Origin: an uncultured Bacteroidota bacterium
GTDB taxonomy: Bacteria; Bacteroidota; Bacteroidia; Chitinophagales; Chitinophagaceae
NCBI GenBank assembly: GCA_903912405.1
Contig: CAIWHF010000036.1
Coordinates: forward strand, 1 to 13,460
DNA length: 13,460 bases
Direction: 5' to 3'
The position numbers were made by a program, and so were the translations under genes. Below the pieces are notes generated by a model. The model made no database searches. It was not told where the DNA came from and worked only from the letters and a program-made list of their open reading frames with translations. This document shows positions 1 to 7,571 of this stretch, one piece after another (positions within the stretch are counted from its first letter, which is position 1; each line of letters opens with the position of its first letter).

Positions 1-2269
1 AGTGACCTTGAGTTATGATTTTACGAGTGCTATACCTACCAATAATCCTAAATACCAAGAGTATAAAAGCTTTTTAAATAAGTTTGGAGAAGATGGCAAT
101 GTGATGGTTGTTGGGGTGCAGACCGATGCTTTTTTTAATCCTTCTTTTTTTAAGTCCTATAATACTTTAGTGCGCAGCTTAGAAAAAAGTGCAGCAGTAG
201 AAAATGTATTTAGTGTGCCTTCGGCAATCAATCTTTATAAAGATACTACTACCAATACGCTTCAATCTATTCGTTTGGTTACTACCGATTCGGTCGAAGA
301 TGTAGCTCGTGTTGCAGCTACTTTTTTAAATTTACCATTCTATAAAGGCTTTTTATACAACCCTACTACGCATACTTATTTAATGGCGTTAACGTTAAAT
401 AAAGAGCGTATCAATTCTAAAGAACGCTCTGCTATTGTAGCCCGAATTACAAAACAGGTAGATGCTTTTTCTGCTCAACAACAAATTGCTGTTCATTACT
501 CTGGCCTTCCTTATATCCGCACTATTACCGCGGATAGAGTACAAGATGAAATGCGCTTATTTTTGATTTTATCCTTAGTACTTACCGCAACTATTTTAAT
601 CGTATTCTTCAGATCCTTTGTGGCGGTGGCTATCTCTATGTTGGTTGTTGGTGTAGGGGTAATCTGGAGCGTAGGCACTATTCATTTGTGTGGTTATCAT
701 ATTTCCATTCTTACGGCTTTAATACCACCATTGATTGTGGTAATTGGTATTCCTAATTGTGTTTATTTTTTAAATAAATATCATACCTCTTATCAAACTA
801 CAGCCAATAAACACCAGTCGCTTTTGCAGATGGTAGATAAAATGGGTATTGTAACCTTGTTTACCAATCTAACGGCGGCTATTGGTTTTGGTGTGTTTTT
901 CTTTACGAAAAGTGCGATCTTAAAAGAGTTTGGTTTGGTAGCCGGACTTAATATTCTAGCTATCTTCTTTATTTCACTAATTATTATTCCGGTGTTGCTC
1001 AGCTTCGTTGCACCACCCAATCCTAAGCATACCAATTATCTAGAAAGTCCGCGCATGCAAAAAATGCTAGACATCCTAACGGTATGGGTTTTCCATCATA
1101 GAAAAATGATTTATGCTATTACTACTGCTTTATGCTTGGTGGCAGTAGCCGGTATCGTGCAATTAAAAAATGTAGGTTATATCGTTGACGATCTTCCTAA
1201 AAATGATCCTTTATATCTGGATTTAAAATTCTTTGAAACTAATTTCAAAGGGGTTATGCCTTTAGAAATTGTGGTAGATACCAAACGTAAGAATGGAGCC
1301 ATCTCTTTAGATATGATGCAGAAAATGGATGAGTTGGTTACCGAATTACAGCAAATGCCAGAAATTGGTCACGCTTTATGCATTACAGAAGGTATTAAGT
1401 TTGCAAAGCAAGCTTATTACGATGGCGATAGTAGTAATTATGCTGTACCAAGTATGTTTGATGCTGCATTTTTACAACCGTATTTAAAAACAAAAAAATC
1501 GGATTCGGGTACTAGTGGTAAAGCAAGCATTTTCCAAAAATTAGTGCAGTCGTTTGTTGATAGCACCAAACAGCAAACGCGTATTAGTATTAGTATGGCC
1601 GATGTGGGCTCTGCTCGCTTACCTATTTTATTGGATAGCATCAAGCCACTTACCTATGCTATTTTTGATTCTACTAAATATAAATTAACCTTTACTGGCA
1701 CGAGTGTTGTGTTTTTAGAAGGCACTACCTTTATCATTAACAGCTTAAGAGATAGTTTAATACTTTCTTTCATTATGATCTTTGCTTGCATGATCATGTT
1801 GTTTAGATCGTGGAGAATTTTATTGATTTCTGTTACGGTTAATATTGTTCCCTTAATGCTTACAGCAGGTATTATGGGTTGGTTGGGCATTGCCATCAAA
1901 CCTTCTACAGTATTGGTATTTAGTGTGGCTCTTGGTATCACGATTGATGTAACGATTCGCTTCTTAGTTAATTTCAAACAAGAATTAGCTACGCATGATG
2001 AAGACATTGCAATGACTGTTCGTAGAACTATTCAAGATACGGGATTGAGTATTATTTATACCTCTTTGATTTTGATTGTAGGATTTGGTGTTTTTGCTTT
2101 ATCTCATTTTCAAGGCACACAATCTTTAGGTTATCTTACCTCGCTTACTTTATTTTTAGCGATGATTACAAATCTTACTTTACAACCAGCTATGTTGTTA
2201 TGGATGGAAAAAGTGTTGAAGAAGAAACAAGCTAAAAAAGACTTTGTATCAACAGGCTTACACGAGTAA
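1..2269 (+). CDS. RND/MMPL-family membrane transporter, 5'-truncated
   Basis: This is an inner-membrane permease of the RND superfamily (MMPL/SSD-like). Such proteins use the proton gradient to move lipids or other hydrophobic molecules; the substrate here is unknown. About 755 residues are visible. A periplasmic loop (roughly 1-183) is followed by membrane segments near 184-203, 208-228, 235-256, 281-301, 312-336 and 369-388. A second periplasmic domain (about 390-582) and five more segments follow, near 583-601, 605-626, 634-656, 681-701 and 710-735. This is the duplicated 6+6 RND layout with the first helix missing. The reading frame is open to the window edge, and the GTG at base 2 falls where relatives are already in the periplasmic loop (YDF..IP.NNP), so the true start lies upstream. 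The C-terminus is short and lysine-rich. It converges on murI. Family assignment is secure; function is not. Confidence 0.88.
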   Translation, partial: VTLSYDFTSAIPTNNPKYQEYKSFLNKFGEDGNVMVVGVQTDAFFNPSFFKSYNTLVRSLEKSAAVENVFSVPSAINLYKDTTTNTLQSIRLVTTDSVEDVARVAATFLNLPFYKGFLYNPTTHTYLMALTLNKERINSKERSAIVARITKQVDAFSAQQQIAVHYSGLPYIRTITADRVQDEMRLFLILSLVLTATILIVFFRSFVAVAISMLVVGVGVIWSVGTIHLCGYHISILTALIPPLIVVIGIPNCVYFLNKYHTSYQTTANKHQSLLQMVDKMGIVTLFTNLTAAIGFGVFFFTKSAILKEFGLVAGLNILAIFFISLIIIPVLLSFVAPPNPKHTNYLESPRMQKMLDILTVWVFHHRKMIYAITTALCLVAVAGIVQLKNVGYIVDDLPKNDPLYLDLKFFETNFKGVMPLEIVVDTKRKNGAISLDMMQKMDELVTELQQMPEIGHALCITEGIKFAKQAYYDGDSSNYAVPSMFDAAFLQPYLKTKKSDSGTSGKASIFQKLVQSFVDSTKQQTRISISMADVGSARLPILLDSIKPLTYAIFDSTKYKLTFTGTSVVFLEGTTFIINSLRDSLILSFIMIFACMIMLFRSWRILLISVTVNIVPLMLTAGIMGWLGIAIKPSTVLVFSVALGITIDVTIRFLVNFKQELATHDEDIAMTVRRTIQDTGLSIIYTSLILIVGFGVFALSHFQGTQSLGYLTSLTLFLAMITNLTLQPAMLLWMEKVLKKKQAKKDFVSTGLHE

Positions 2270-2276
2270 ACGTTTA
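2267..2276. repeat. 10-bp palindrome spanning two convergent stop codons
   Basis: TAAACGTTTA is a perfect inverted repeat. Its left TAA is the stop of the transporter gene and its right TTA is the complement of the murI stop. It is too short, and lacks a loop, to be an intrinsic terminator. Confidence 0.5.
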
Positions 2277-3101
2277 TAAATGCAGGTGCTTCGCAGCTAT
2301 GGGTTTGCCATAGAATAAAGGAGCATGCTGGTTAAAATCATGAACATCGTCGGTGGTGTAGAATTGTTGCGTTCCGTGTTTGCTTATCGCCAACTCCATT
2401 GGGCTATGTCGTTTTAAGTAAGCTTCCAAACTATTAGCTACAATAGCACCCTGACTAATAAGTTGAACCGTTGCTGGTAAGTAGGCTCTAATTTGCTTTT
2501 CGATAATGGGATAGTGTGTGCAACCTAATAAAACCGTATCTATATCCTTGTTTTGAACTAATAAGTTCTTGACATCTCGCTCAATAAAAAAGGAGGCGCC
2601 GGCTGTTTCGTACTCGTTATTTTCTATTAAGGGCACCCAGGTTGGACAGGCTTGTTGGTATACCTTTAAGGAGGCATCTATATGTTGTATTTCTATGGGA
2701 TAAGAATTAGAGAGCACCGTTCCTTTGGTAGCCAACACTCCAATTGCTTTGCTATTTGAGTGTGCACCAATATATTCGGCCGTTGGACGGATTACCCCTA
2801 AAACTTTTTTTGCTGGATCTATGTTGGCTAAGTCATTCTGTTGAATACTTCGAAGTGCTTTTGCAGATGCAGTATTACAAGCTAAAATAACTAATGGACA
2901 ACCCTGTTCAAACAACCATTTTACACTACTCAAGGTATATTGGTATACCGATTCAAAAGATCTTGAACCGTAAGGAGCACGGGCATTATCGCCCAAATAG
3001 ATATAATCGTAGGATGGCATTAAGGCTTCAATTTCTTTAAAAACTGTTAGTCCGCCATAACCCGAATCAAAGATGCCAATTGGTGTAATTTTCTTATCCA
3101 T
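2274..3101 (-). CDS. murI: Glutamate racemase MurI
   Basis: Cytoplasmic, cofactor-independent racemase that converts L-glutamate to D-glutamate for peptidoglycan stem peptides. All family hallmarks are visible in the 275 residues: the N-terminal GIFDSGYGGLTV motif with D12 and S13, the LGDNARAPYG motif near 37-45, the first catalytic cysteine C75 in LACNTASA, and the second catalytic pair C194/H196 in LGCTHYP. The length is normal (about 260-285 in the family). The ATG start sits a few residues before the first conserved strand, as usual. It is transcribed divergently from korB and converges on the RND transporter, leaving 4 bases between the two stop codons, so neither gene has room for a private intergenic terminator. 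No Shine-Dalgarno sequence is seen. Identification is very secure. Confidence 0.97.
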   Translation of the reverse strand: MDKKITPIGIFDSGYGGLTVFKEIEALMPSYDYIYLGDNARAPYGSRSFESVYQYTLSSVKWLFEQGCPLVILACNTASAKALRSIQQNDLANIDPAKKVLGVIRPTAEYIGAHSNSKAIGVLATKGTVLSNSYPIEIQHIDASLKVYQQACPTWVPLIENNEYETAGASFFIERDVKNLLVQNKDIDTVLLGCTHYPIIEKQIRAYLPATVQLISQGAIVANSLEAYLKRHSPMELAISKHGTQQFYTTDDVHDFNQHAPLFYGKPIAAKHLHL

Positions 3102-3128
3102 TATAATGCTAAGTTAAGATTGATTTCT

Positions 3129-3136
3129 GAAAAGTA
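3129..3136 (-). promoter_or_regulatory. Candidate -7 element for murI
   Basis: On the minus strand this reads TACTTTTC, one mismatch (last base) from the Bacteroidota -7 consensus TAnnTTTG. It ends 27 bases before the murI ATG. A second, weaker candidate, TAACTTAG (3109-3116, minus), lies only 7 bases before the ATG. No convincing -33 TTG was found for either. Confidence 0.3.
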
Positions 3137-3157
3137 TAAACTCCCAGCAAAACCTCG

Positions 3158-3165
3158 TAAATTTG
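3158..3165 (+). promoter_or_regulatory. Bacteroidota -7 promoter element for korB
   Basis: TAAATTTG is an exact match to TAnnTTTG and lies 35 bases before the korB ATG. A TTG at the usual -33 distance is not visible, so the call rests on the octamer and its position in a short divergent intergenic region. Confidence 0.5.
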
Positions 3166-3200
3166 AGGGATATTTAATAACCCAATTTAGCGTCTAATTT

Positions 3201-4226
3201 ATGAGCGAACAAATAACGCCAACTCTTACTGCAAAAGATTTTGCTACCGACCAAGAAGTACGCTGGTGCCCTGGTTGTGGTGATTATTCTATACTAAAAC
3301 AAGTGCAAACTGTTTTACCGCAAATTGGTATTCCTAGAGAGCAGATTGTTATTATATCGGGTATTGGCTGTAGTTCTCGTTTTCCCTATTACATGAACAC
3401 GTATGGTATGCATAGTATTCATGGAAGAGCTACTGCTATTGCAAGTGGTTTAAAAGCAACGCGTCCAGAATTGAGTGTATGGATTGTAACGGGCGATGGC
3501 GATGGATTAAGTATTGGAGGAAACCATACGATACATTTATTAAGACGCAATTTTAATGTCAATATTTTATTGTTCAACAATCAAATTTATGGTTTAACAA
3601 AAGGACAATACTCCCCTACTTCAGAATTAAACAAGGTTACTAAGAGCACACCAGTAGGTAGTTTAGATCATCCATTCAATCCTTTAGCTTTAGCTTTGGG
3701 TGCCGATGCTACGTTTATAGCACGTAGTATGGATAGAGACCCTAAGCATTTACAAGCGATGCTGCTTAGAAGCGAAGCACATCAAGGAGCGTCCTTCTTA
3801 GAAATTTATCAAAACTGTAATATTTTTAATGATGGAGCATTTGAAATATTTACTGAAAAAAGTTCTAAGCCAGAAGAGGTTTTATTTTTAGAACAAGGCA
3901 AACCGCTTATTTTTGGAGCACAACAACAAAAAGGAATTCGATTAGATGGATACAAACCCGTAATCGTAAATATAGCGGAAGAAGGTACGGATGGTTTGTG
4001 GATACACGATGAAACGGATTATTATAAAGCACAATTATTAACGCGCTTCTTCGATGATCCAACTTTGGAAAATCATTTCCCTCGTCCATTTGGCGTTTTT
4101 TATCAAACTCAACGCCCATGCTACGAAGAGCAAATGAATTTACAAATGGAAGATAGTGTTGCAAGAAAAGGTGTTGGCGATTTAGATGCTTTATTACGTG
4201 GAAAAGACACCTGGGAAATTGTTTAA
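3201..4226 (+). CDS. korB: 2-oxoacid:ferredoxin oxidoreductase, beta subunit (KorB-like)
   Basis: Thiamine-diphosphate and [4Fe-4S]-binding beta subunit of a 2-oxoacid (probably 2-oxoglutarate):ferredoxin oxidoreductase, which makes acyl-CoA, CO2 and reduced ferredoxin from a 2-oxoacid and CoA. Of its 341 residues, C23 and C26 (WCPGCGD), C57 (GIGCSS) and C206 (QNCNIFN) match the four cluster ligands known for this subunit type. The TPP site is G98-D-G-D101 through N126-N127 in FNNQIYGLTKGQ. The residues after about 230 form the C-terminal extension seen in many bacterial KorB proteins. The catalytic complex needs an alpha/gamma subunit (KorA), which is not next to it here: the upstream neighbour is murI on the other strand. 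A flippase gene follows after 15 bases, probably in the same transcript. The family is certain; 2-oxoglutarate rather than pyruvate as substrate is inferred. Confidence 0.93.
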   Translation: MSEQITPTLTAKDFATDQEVRWCPGCGDYSILKQVQTVLPQIGIPREQIVIISGIGCSSRFPYYMNTYGMHSIHGRATAIASGLKATRPELSVWIVTGDGDGLSIGGNHTIHLLRRNFNVNILLFNNQIYGLTKGQYSPTSELNKVTKSTPVGSLDHPFNPLALALGADATFIARSMDRDPKHLQAMLLRSEAHQGASFLEIYQNCNIFNDGAFEIFTEKSSKPEEVLFLEQGKPLIFGAQQQKGIRLDGYKPVIVNIAEEGTDGLWIHDETDYYKAQLLTRFFDDPTLENHFPRPFGVFYQTQRPCYEEQMNLQMEDSVARKGVGDLDALLRGKDTWEIV

Positions 4227-4241
4227 TAACCATACCAACGC

Positions 4242-5741
4242 ATGTCGCAATTAAAAAAATTAGCTAGTCAAACAGCCCTATATGGCTTAAGCAATGTAGG
4301 CGCCAAATTGATTAATTATTTATTAAATCCTTTATTGTCTTATGCTTTAGTAGATGCTGCTGGCAAAGCTGCCAATGGCAATATGGCCTTATTATATGCA
4401 TCTATTACCTTTCTTAATATTGTATTTACTTACGGTATGGAAACCGCTTATTTTAGGTTTAGTGCCCATAAAGAAATAAGCAAACAAACCCTTTTTCAAA
4501 CGAGCTTTACTTCGCTCTTTGTTAGCACCTTGGTATTAAGCGTATGCTTAATTTTTTGCAATGCTCCTTTAGCACAATTAATAGGAGTAGACAAAGCCGT
4601 TTTTATAAATTATGCCATTGCTATTGTAGCTGTAGATACCATTGCAGCTATACCCTTTGCTAAATTAAGACAGCAAGAACAACCTTTGAAATATGCGTTT
4701 ATAAAAATTGGGGGTATTCTTACAACGCTTGTGCTTACGGCATGGTTTGTATTGTATAGTCCAGGTTTTTGCAAAGCGCATCCAACAAATAGCTACGCAC
4801 AATGGATAGGTCCTTTATCTACAACTGAATTATTATTATTGGCCAATTTATTGGGTTCGCTATTCACCTTTCTTTTCTTATGGAAAGAATGGAGTTCGGT
4901 TCGTTTTAAAATAGATTGGACGTTGTGGAAGCAAATACTCAGCTACAGTTTGCCTTTTCTAATTATTGGTCTTGGCGGTATGGTCAATGAAGTGATAGAT
5001 AGAATTATGTTGGGTAAATTAGTCTCTTCAGATCTGCTTATTTCTAAGACCACTACGGCTATTTATAATTTCAATTATAAGCTGGCTATTTTCATTACCC
5101 TATTTATTCAAGCGTTTAAAATGGCGGCCGAACCTTTTTTCTTTAATCAATCAAAAGAAAAAGAAGCGCCACTATTATATGCTAAGGTGATGCATTGGTT
5201 TGTCATTACCTTATGTGTTGCCTTTTTATTCACGGCGCTATTTTTAGAGGTATGGAAATTTTATATCGGGCCTACCTACCGTTCGGGTATTGGTGTGGTG
5301 CCTATTTTGTTGGCGGCTAATGTATGTCTCGGCATATATTACAACCTAGCAGTATGGTATAAAGTAAGTGACAATTTAAAATATGGAGTAATCATTACTT
5401 TGGTAGGTGCTACTATTACTTTGGTGCTTAATTATATATTTATTCCTACCTATGGTATGTTTGCTTGCGCTTGGACTACCTTTATCTGTTATGCAGTAAT
5501 GATGGTATTATCCTTTATCATTGGTCAAAAGCATTATCCAATACCTTATGCTGTAAAGAAAATAAGTAGTTATCTATTGTTAACGGCTGTTTTATTTTTT
5601 GTGCAAGTTTTTGTAGCCCACCAATTAGATTCTTTATTTTTGAAGATCATTAGCGGATTGGTTGCCTTTGCTTTATTCTTTGTTTATTTAATAAAACAAG
5701 AACAATTGCATTGGAGACAATTACCCTTTTTAAAACGATAA
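4242..5741 (+). CDS. Polysaccharide/lipid-linked oligosaccharide flippase (MOP superfamily, Wzx-like)
   Basis: Multi-pass inner-membrane protein of 499 residues resembling the polysaccharide biosynthesis (Wzx/MATE/MurJ) exporters, which flip undecaprenyl-linked sugars to the periplasmic face. Hydrophobic segments recur through the whole length (about 12-14), for example near 50-64, 89-106, 120-140, 155-172, 196-214, 234-250, 281-292, 317-336, 350-368, 382-400, 405-427, 443-459 and 466-483. The basic N-terminal stretch (SQLKKLASQTALYG) before the first helix, and the charged NEVIDRIMLG motif at 249-258, are typical of Bacteroidota members. It starts 15 bases after the korB stop with no promoter-like octamer between, so it is probably cotranscribed with korB, although no functional link is obvious. 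A strong bidirectional terminator follows it. The substrate cannot be told from sequence; no glycosyltransferase genes are nearby. Confidence 0.85.
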   Translation: MSQLKKLASQTALYGLSNVGAKLINYLLNPLLSYALVDAAGKAANGNMALLYASITFLNIVFTYGMETAYFRFSAHKEISKQTLFQTSFTSLFVSTLVLSVCLIFCNAPLAQLIGVDKAVFINYAIAIVAVDTIAAIPFAKLRQQEQPLKYAFIKIGGILTTLVLTAWFVLYSPGFCKAHPTNSYAQWIGPLSTTELLLLANLLGSLFTFLFLWKEWSSVRFKIDWTLWKQILSYSLPFLIIGLGGMVNEVIDRIMLGKLVSSDLLISKTTTAIYNFNYKLAIFITLFIQAFKMAAEPFFFNQSKEKEAPLLYAKVMHWFVITLCVAFLFTALFLEVWKFYIGPTYRSGIGVVPILLAANVCLGIYYNLAVWYKVSDNLKYGVIITLVGATITLVLNYIFIPTYGMFACAWTTFICYAVMMVLSFIIGQKHYPIPYAVKKISSYLLLTAVLFFVQVFVAHQLDSLFLKIISGLVAFALFFVYLIKQEQLHWRQLPFLKR

Positions 5742-5753
5742 TTAATCGCAATA

Positions 5754-5780
5754 AAAAATCCCGCACAAAGCGGGATTTTT
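5754..5780. terminator. Bidirectional intrinsic terminator between the flippase gene and dnaN
   Basis: A perfect 11-bp stem, AAAAATCCCGC paired with GCGGGATTTTT, closes a 5-base ACAAA loop. The five-T right arm gives the U-tract for the flippase transcript. The A-rich left arm (with one more A at 5753) does the same for dnaN read on the other strand. It lies in the 58-base gap between the convergent genes. Confidence 0.9.
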
Positions 5781-5799
5781 CTTATTACTGGGTTAGTAA

Positions 5800-6921
5800 T
5801 TAAACGCCAACCATAAGTGGCATTAAAAGCATTAATATTTCTTCATTATCTCCTTTATCAACAGGTTTAAAAATACCAGCTCTTGTAGGAGTACTTAATT
5901 CTAAGTTGACATGATCGCCACTTAAGTTATTAACCATCTCTAACATTAATTTTGCGTTGAACGCAATTTTCATGTCTTCACCGCTGTATTGGCAACCTAA
6001 GCTTTCTTTACCTTCGTAAGAGAAGTCGATATCTTGAGCACTAATTTGTAATTTATTACCAGCAATATCTAAAACAACTTGATTAGTTGTCTTATTTGCA
6101 AAAATACTTACCCTTCTCAAAGCACTTATAAATTCCGTTCTAGTTAAAGTAAGTTTAAATGGATTGTCGGTAGGTATTACCGCTTTATAATCTGGGAAAC
6201 GAGCATCAATCAAACGACAGCTCATGCTCAATTTTTCGTTAGTTACAAATAAATGGCTGCTATTGTATGATAATTTTAGCATGGTTTCATCTGCTGCTAA
6301 AGTTGATCGTAATTGTTGTAAAGGTTTTTTAGGCACTACAAAACCATTGTCGTTCGGGCAAACCACATCTGTTCTTCTGTATTGAACTAAGCGATGCGCG
6401 TCTGTAGATACAAAGTTGATGCCTGTTTTGGTTAGCTCAAAGTAAACACCCGTCATAGCTGGACGCAACGTATCATTGCTCACTGCAAATAAGGTATTGT
6501 TGATGCTTTCTATTAAACCGATGGAAGAAATGGTAAATGATGAAGTGTCATTAGCAATAGGCTCTTTTGGAAAATCATCTGCTTTTTCACCACCAATTTT
6601 ATATTTACCCACATCGCTCGACATTTCAATAGATAAATCGTTCGTGTTTACTGAAAAAGTAATGGGTTGTTCTGGTAAGTTTTTAAGATAGTCTAAAACA
6701 ATTTTTGAAGGAATACAAATTCTTCCTTCCCCTTCCGATTCGTTAACTTCCAATTGCACTCGCATCATGGTTTCTAAATCTGTTGCGGTTAAGGTTAGGG
6801 TATTTCCTTTTAATTCAAATAAAAAATCTTCTAAAACAGAAAGTACCGTATTAGAACTAATAACACCACCTATTTGTTGTAGGTTTTTAAGTAAAACGGA
6901 TGAAGTAACAATAAAGCGCAT
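5800..6921 (-). CDS. dnaN: DNA polymerase III beta subunit (sliding clamp) DnaN
   Basis: Ring-shaped homodimeric clamp that tethers DNA polymerase III and repair factors to DNA. The 373 residues match the usual length of about 365-375 and three tandem clamp domains. The N-terminal domain opens with MRFIVTSSVLLKNLQQIGGV and contains LTATDLETMM; the middle domain contains the typical FVSTDAHRLV segment; the C-terminal domain ends in LMLLMPLMVGV, the hydrophobic tail that helps form the partner-binding pocket. The ATG start is fixed by this conserved N-terminus. It is transcribed alone, divergently from the FKBP gene. An exact -7 octamer lies 19 bases upstream and a shared terminator lies downstream. 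dnaA and recF, which often accompany dnaN elsewhere, are not beside it; dnaN away from dnaA is common in Bacteroidota. Identification is very secure. Confidence 0.97.
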   Translation of the reverse strand: MRFIVTSSVLLKNLQQIGGVISSNTVLSVLEDFLFELKGNTLTLTATDLETMMRVQLEVNESEGEGRICIPSKIVLDYLKNLPEQPITFSVNTNDLSIEMSSDVGKYKIGGEKADDFPKEPIANDTSSFTISSIGLIESINNTLFAVSNDTLRPAMTGVYFELTKTGINFVSTDAHRLVQYRRTDVVCPNDNGFVVPKKPLQQLRSTLAADETMLKLSYNSSHLFVTNEKLSMSCRLIDARFPDYKAVIPTDNPFKLTLTRTEFISALRRVSIFANKTTNQVVLDIAGNKLQISAQDIDFSYEGKESLGCQYSGEDMKIAFNAKLMLEMVNNLSGDHVNLELSTPTRAGIFKPVDKGDNEEILMLLMPLMVGV

Positions 6922-6940
6922 GGAATATAAATTTGAATAA

Positions 6941-6948
6941 CAAAGATA
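6941..6948 (-). promoter_or_regulatory. Bacteroidota -7 promoter element for dnaN
   Basis: On the minus strand this reads TATCTTTG, an exact match to TAnnTTTG and the commonest form of the element. It ends 19 bases before the dnaN ATG, which implies a short leader of roughly a dozen bases. The upstream DNA is very AT-rich, but no TTG at the -33 distance was found. Confidence 0.6.
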
Positions 6949-7009
6949 ATTTTTTTAGTCGATTTATAAGTAAAATTAAATCACAATCTCATTAATTAAA
7001 AAAAGACCC

Positions 7010-7017
7010 TACTTTTG
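7010..7017 (+). promoter_or_regulatory. Bacteroidota -7 promoter element for the FKBP gene
   Basis: TACTTTTG matches TAnnTTTG exactly and ends 21 bases before the ATG at 7039. It overlaps an in-frame TTG at 7015, so that TTG would lie upstream of the transcript start and cannot be the initiation codon if this promoter is real. Confidence 0.55.
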
Positions 7018-7038
7018 TGCTTTATTCTAATACAATCA

Positions 7039-7473
7039 ATGGATACATCATCTAAATTACAAGAACTTTTACATCAGAAAAAAACCGCAAAAATGGAAGC
7101 AGGAAAACAATTTTTATCAGAAAATGCAAAGCGTGCAGAAGTGCAGCAAACGGCAAGTGGCTTACAATACGAAATTTTGCAAGCTGGAACCGGTAATAAA
7201 CCTGGGCATACAACAATGGTTACGGTTCATTATGAAGGAAAATTAATAGATGGAACGGTGTTTGACAGTTCTTTCAAAAGAAACCAACCCGCTACTTTTG
7301 GTTTACACCAAGTAATTCCAGGATGGACAGAAGGCGTTCAGTTAATGAACGAAGGAGCAACCTATAGATTTTATATTCCTTACGAATTAGGATACGGTGC
7401 ACGAGGCGCTGGTGGGGCTATACCGCCCTATGCTACTTTAATATTTGATGTTCAATTGATTAAAGTTAGTTAA
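7039..7473 (+). CDS. FKBP-type peptidyl-prolyl cis-trans isomerase (cytoplasmic)
   Basis: Prolyl isomerase that speeds folding around proline. Starting at the ATG at 7039 the protein has 144 residues: a charged, helical N-terminal arm (1-36) reminiscent of a shortened FklB/Mip dimerisation region, then one complete FKBP domain (about 40-143). The active-site residues line up with human FKBP12: Y65 (HYEG), F75-D76 (VFDSS), F87, V92-I93 and W96 (VIPGW), Y119 (LGYG) and F136. There is no signal peptide or lipobox, so it should stay in the cytoplasm. An in-frame TTG at 7015 would add eight residues, but it overlaps the -7 promoter octamer, so the ATG is preferred. It stands alone, divergent from dnaN, and ends at its own hairpin terminator. 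Activity is likely because the pocket is intact; client proteins are unknown. Confidence 0.93.
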   Translation: MDTSSKLQELLHQKKTAKMEAGKQFLSENAKRAEVQQTASGLQYEILQAGTGNKPGHTTMVTVHYEGKLIDGTVFDSSFKRNQPATFGLHQVIPGWTEGVQLMNEGATYRFYIPYELGYGARGAGGAIPPYATLIFDVQLIKVS

Positions 7474-7485
7474 TCCACATTTTTG

Positions 7486-7513
7486 AAAAGCGCTTTGTAA
7501 AAAGCGCTTTTTT
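7486..7513 (+). terminator. Intrinsic terminator after the FKBP gene
   Basis: An 11-bp stem (AAAAGCGCTTT paired with AAAGCGCTTTT, arms 7486-7496 and 7501-7511) closes a 4-base GTAA loop and runs into a T-rich tail. Each arm contains the 10-bp palindrome AAAGCGCTTT. It begins 12 bases after the stop codon and separates the FKBP gene from the pirin gene. Confidence 0.85.
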
Positions 7514-7571
7514 ATTAATATAGCTTATTGGGGTTTGAAATATATAGCCTCAATTTTACACAAAAAATAAT

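Noticed and set aside
2..4. GTG at the window edge as the start of the transporter.
   Set aside because: The sequence begins inside the periplasmic loop and lacks the first membrane helix, so the gene is cut by the window, not started here.
1581..1597. Short run of repeated TATTAG-like units inside the transporter gene.
   Set aside because: It encodes an alternating Ser/Ile stretch in a beta-strand-like region; too short to be a meaningful repeat tract.
1654..2007. Open frame of 117 codons on the minus strand.
   Set aside because: It is opposite the second membrane domain of the RND transporter; long antisense frames are common opposite AT-rich membrane genes.
3907..4233. Open frame of 108 codons on the minus strand.
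   Set aside because: It is antisense to the conserved 3' part of korB and has no recognisable features.
7534..7558. Possible pirin promoter: TTTG at 7534-7537 and CAATTTTA at 7551-7558.
   Set aside because: The spacing of 13 bases is too short and the second element has two mismatches to TAnnTTTG.
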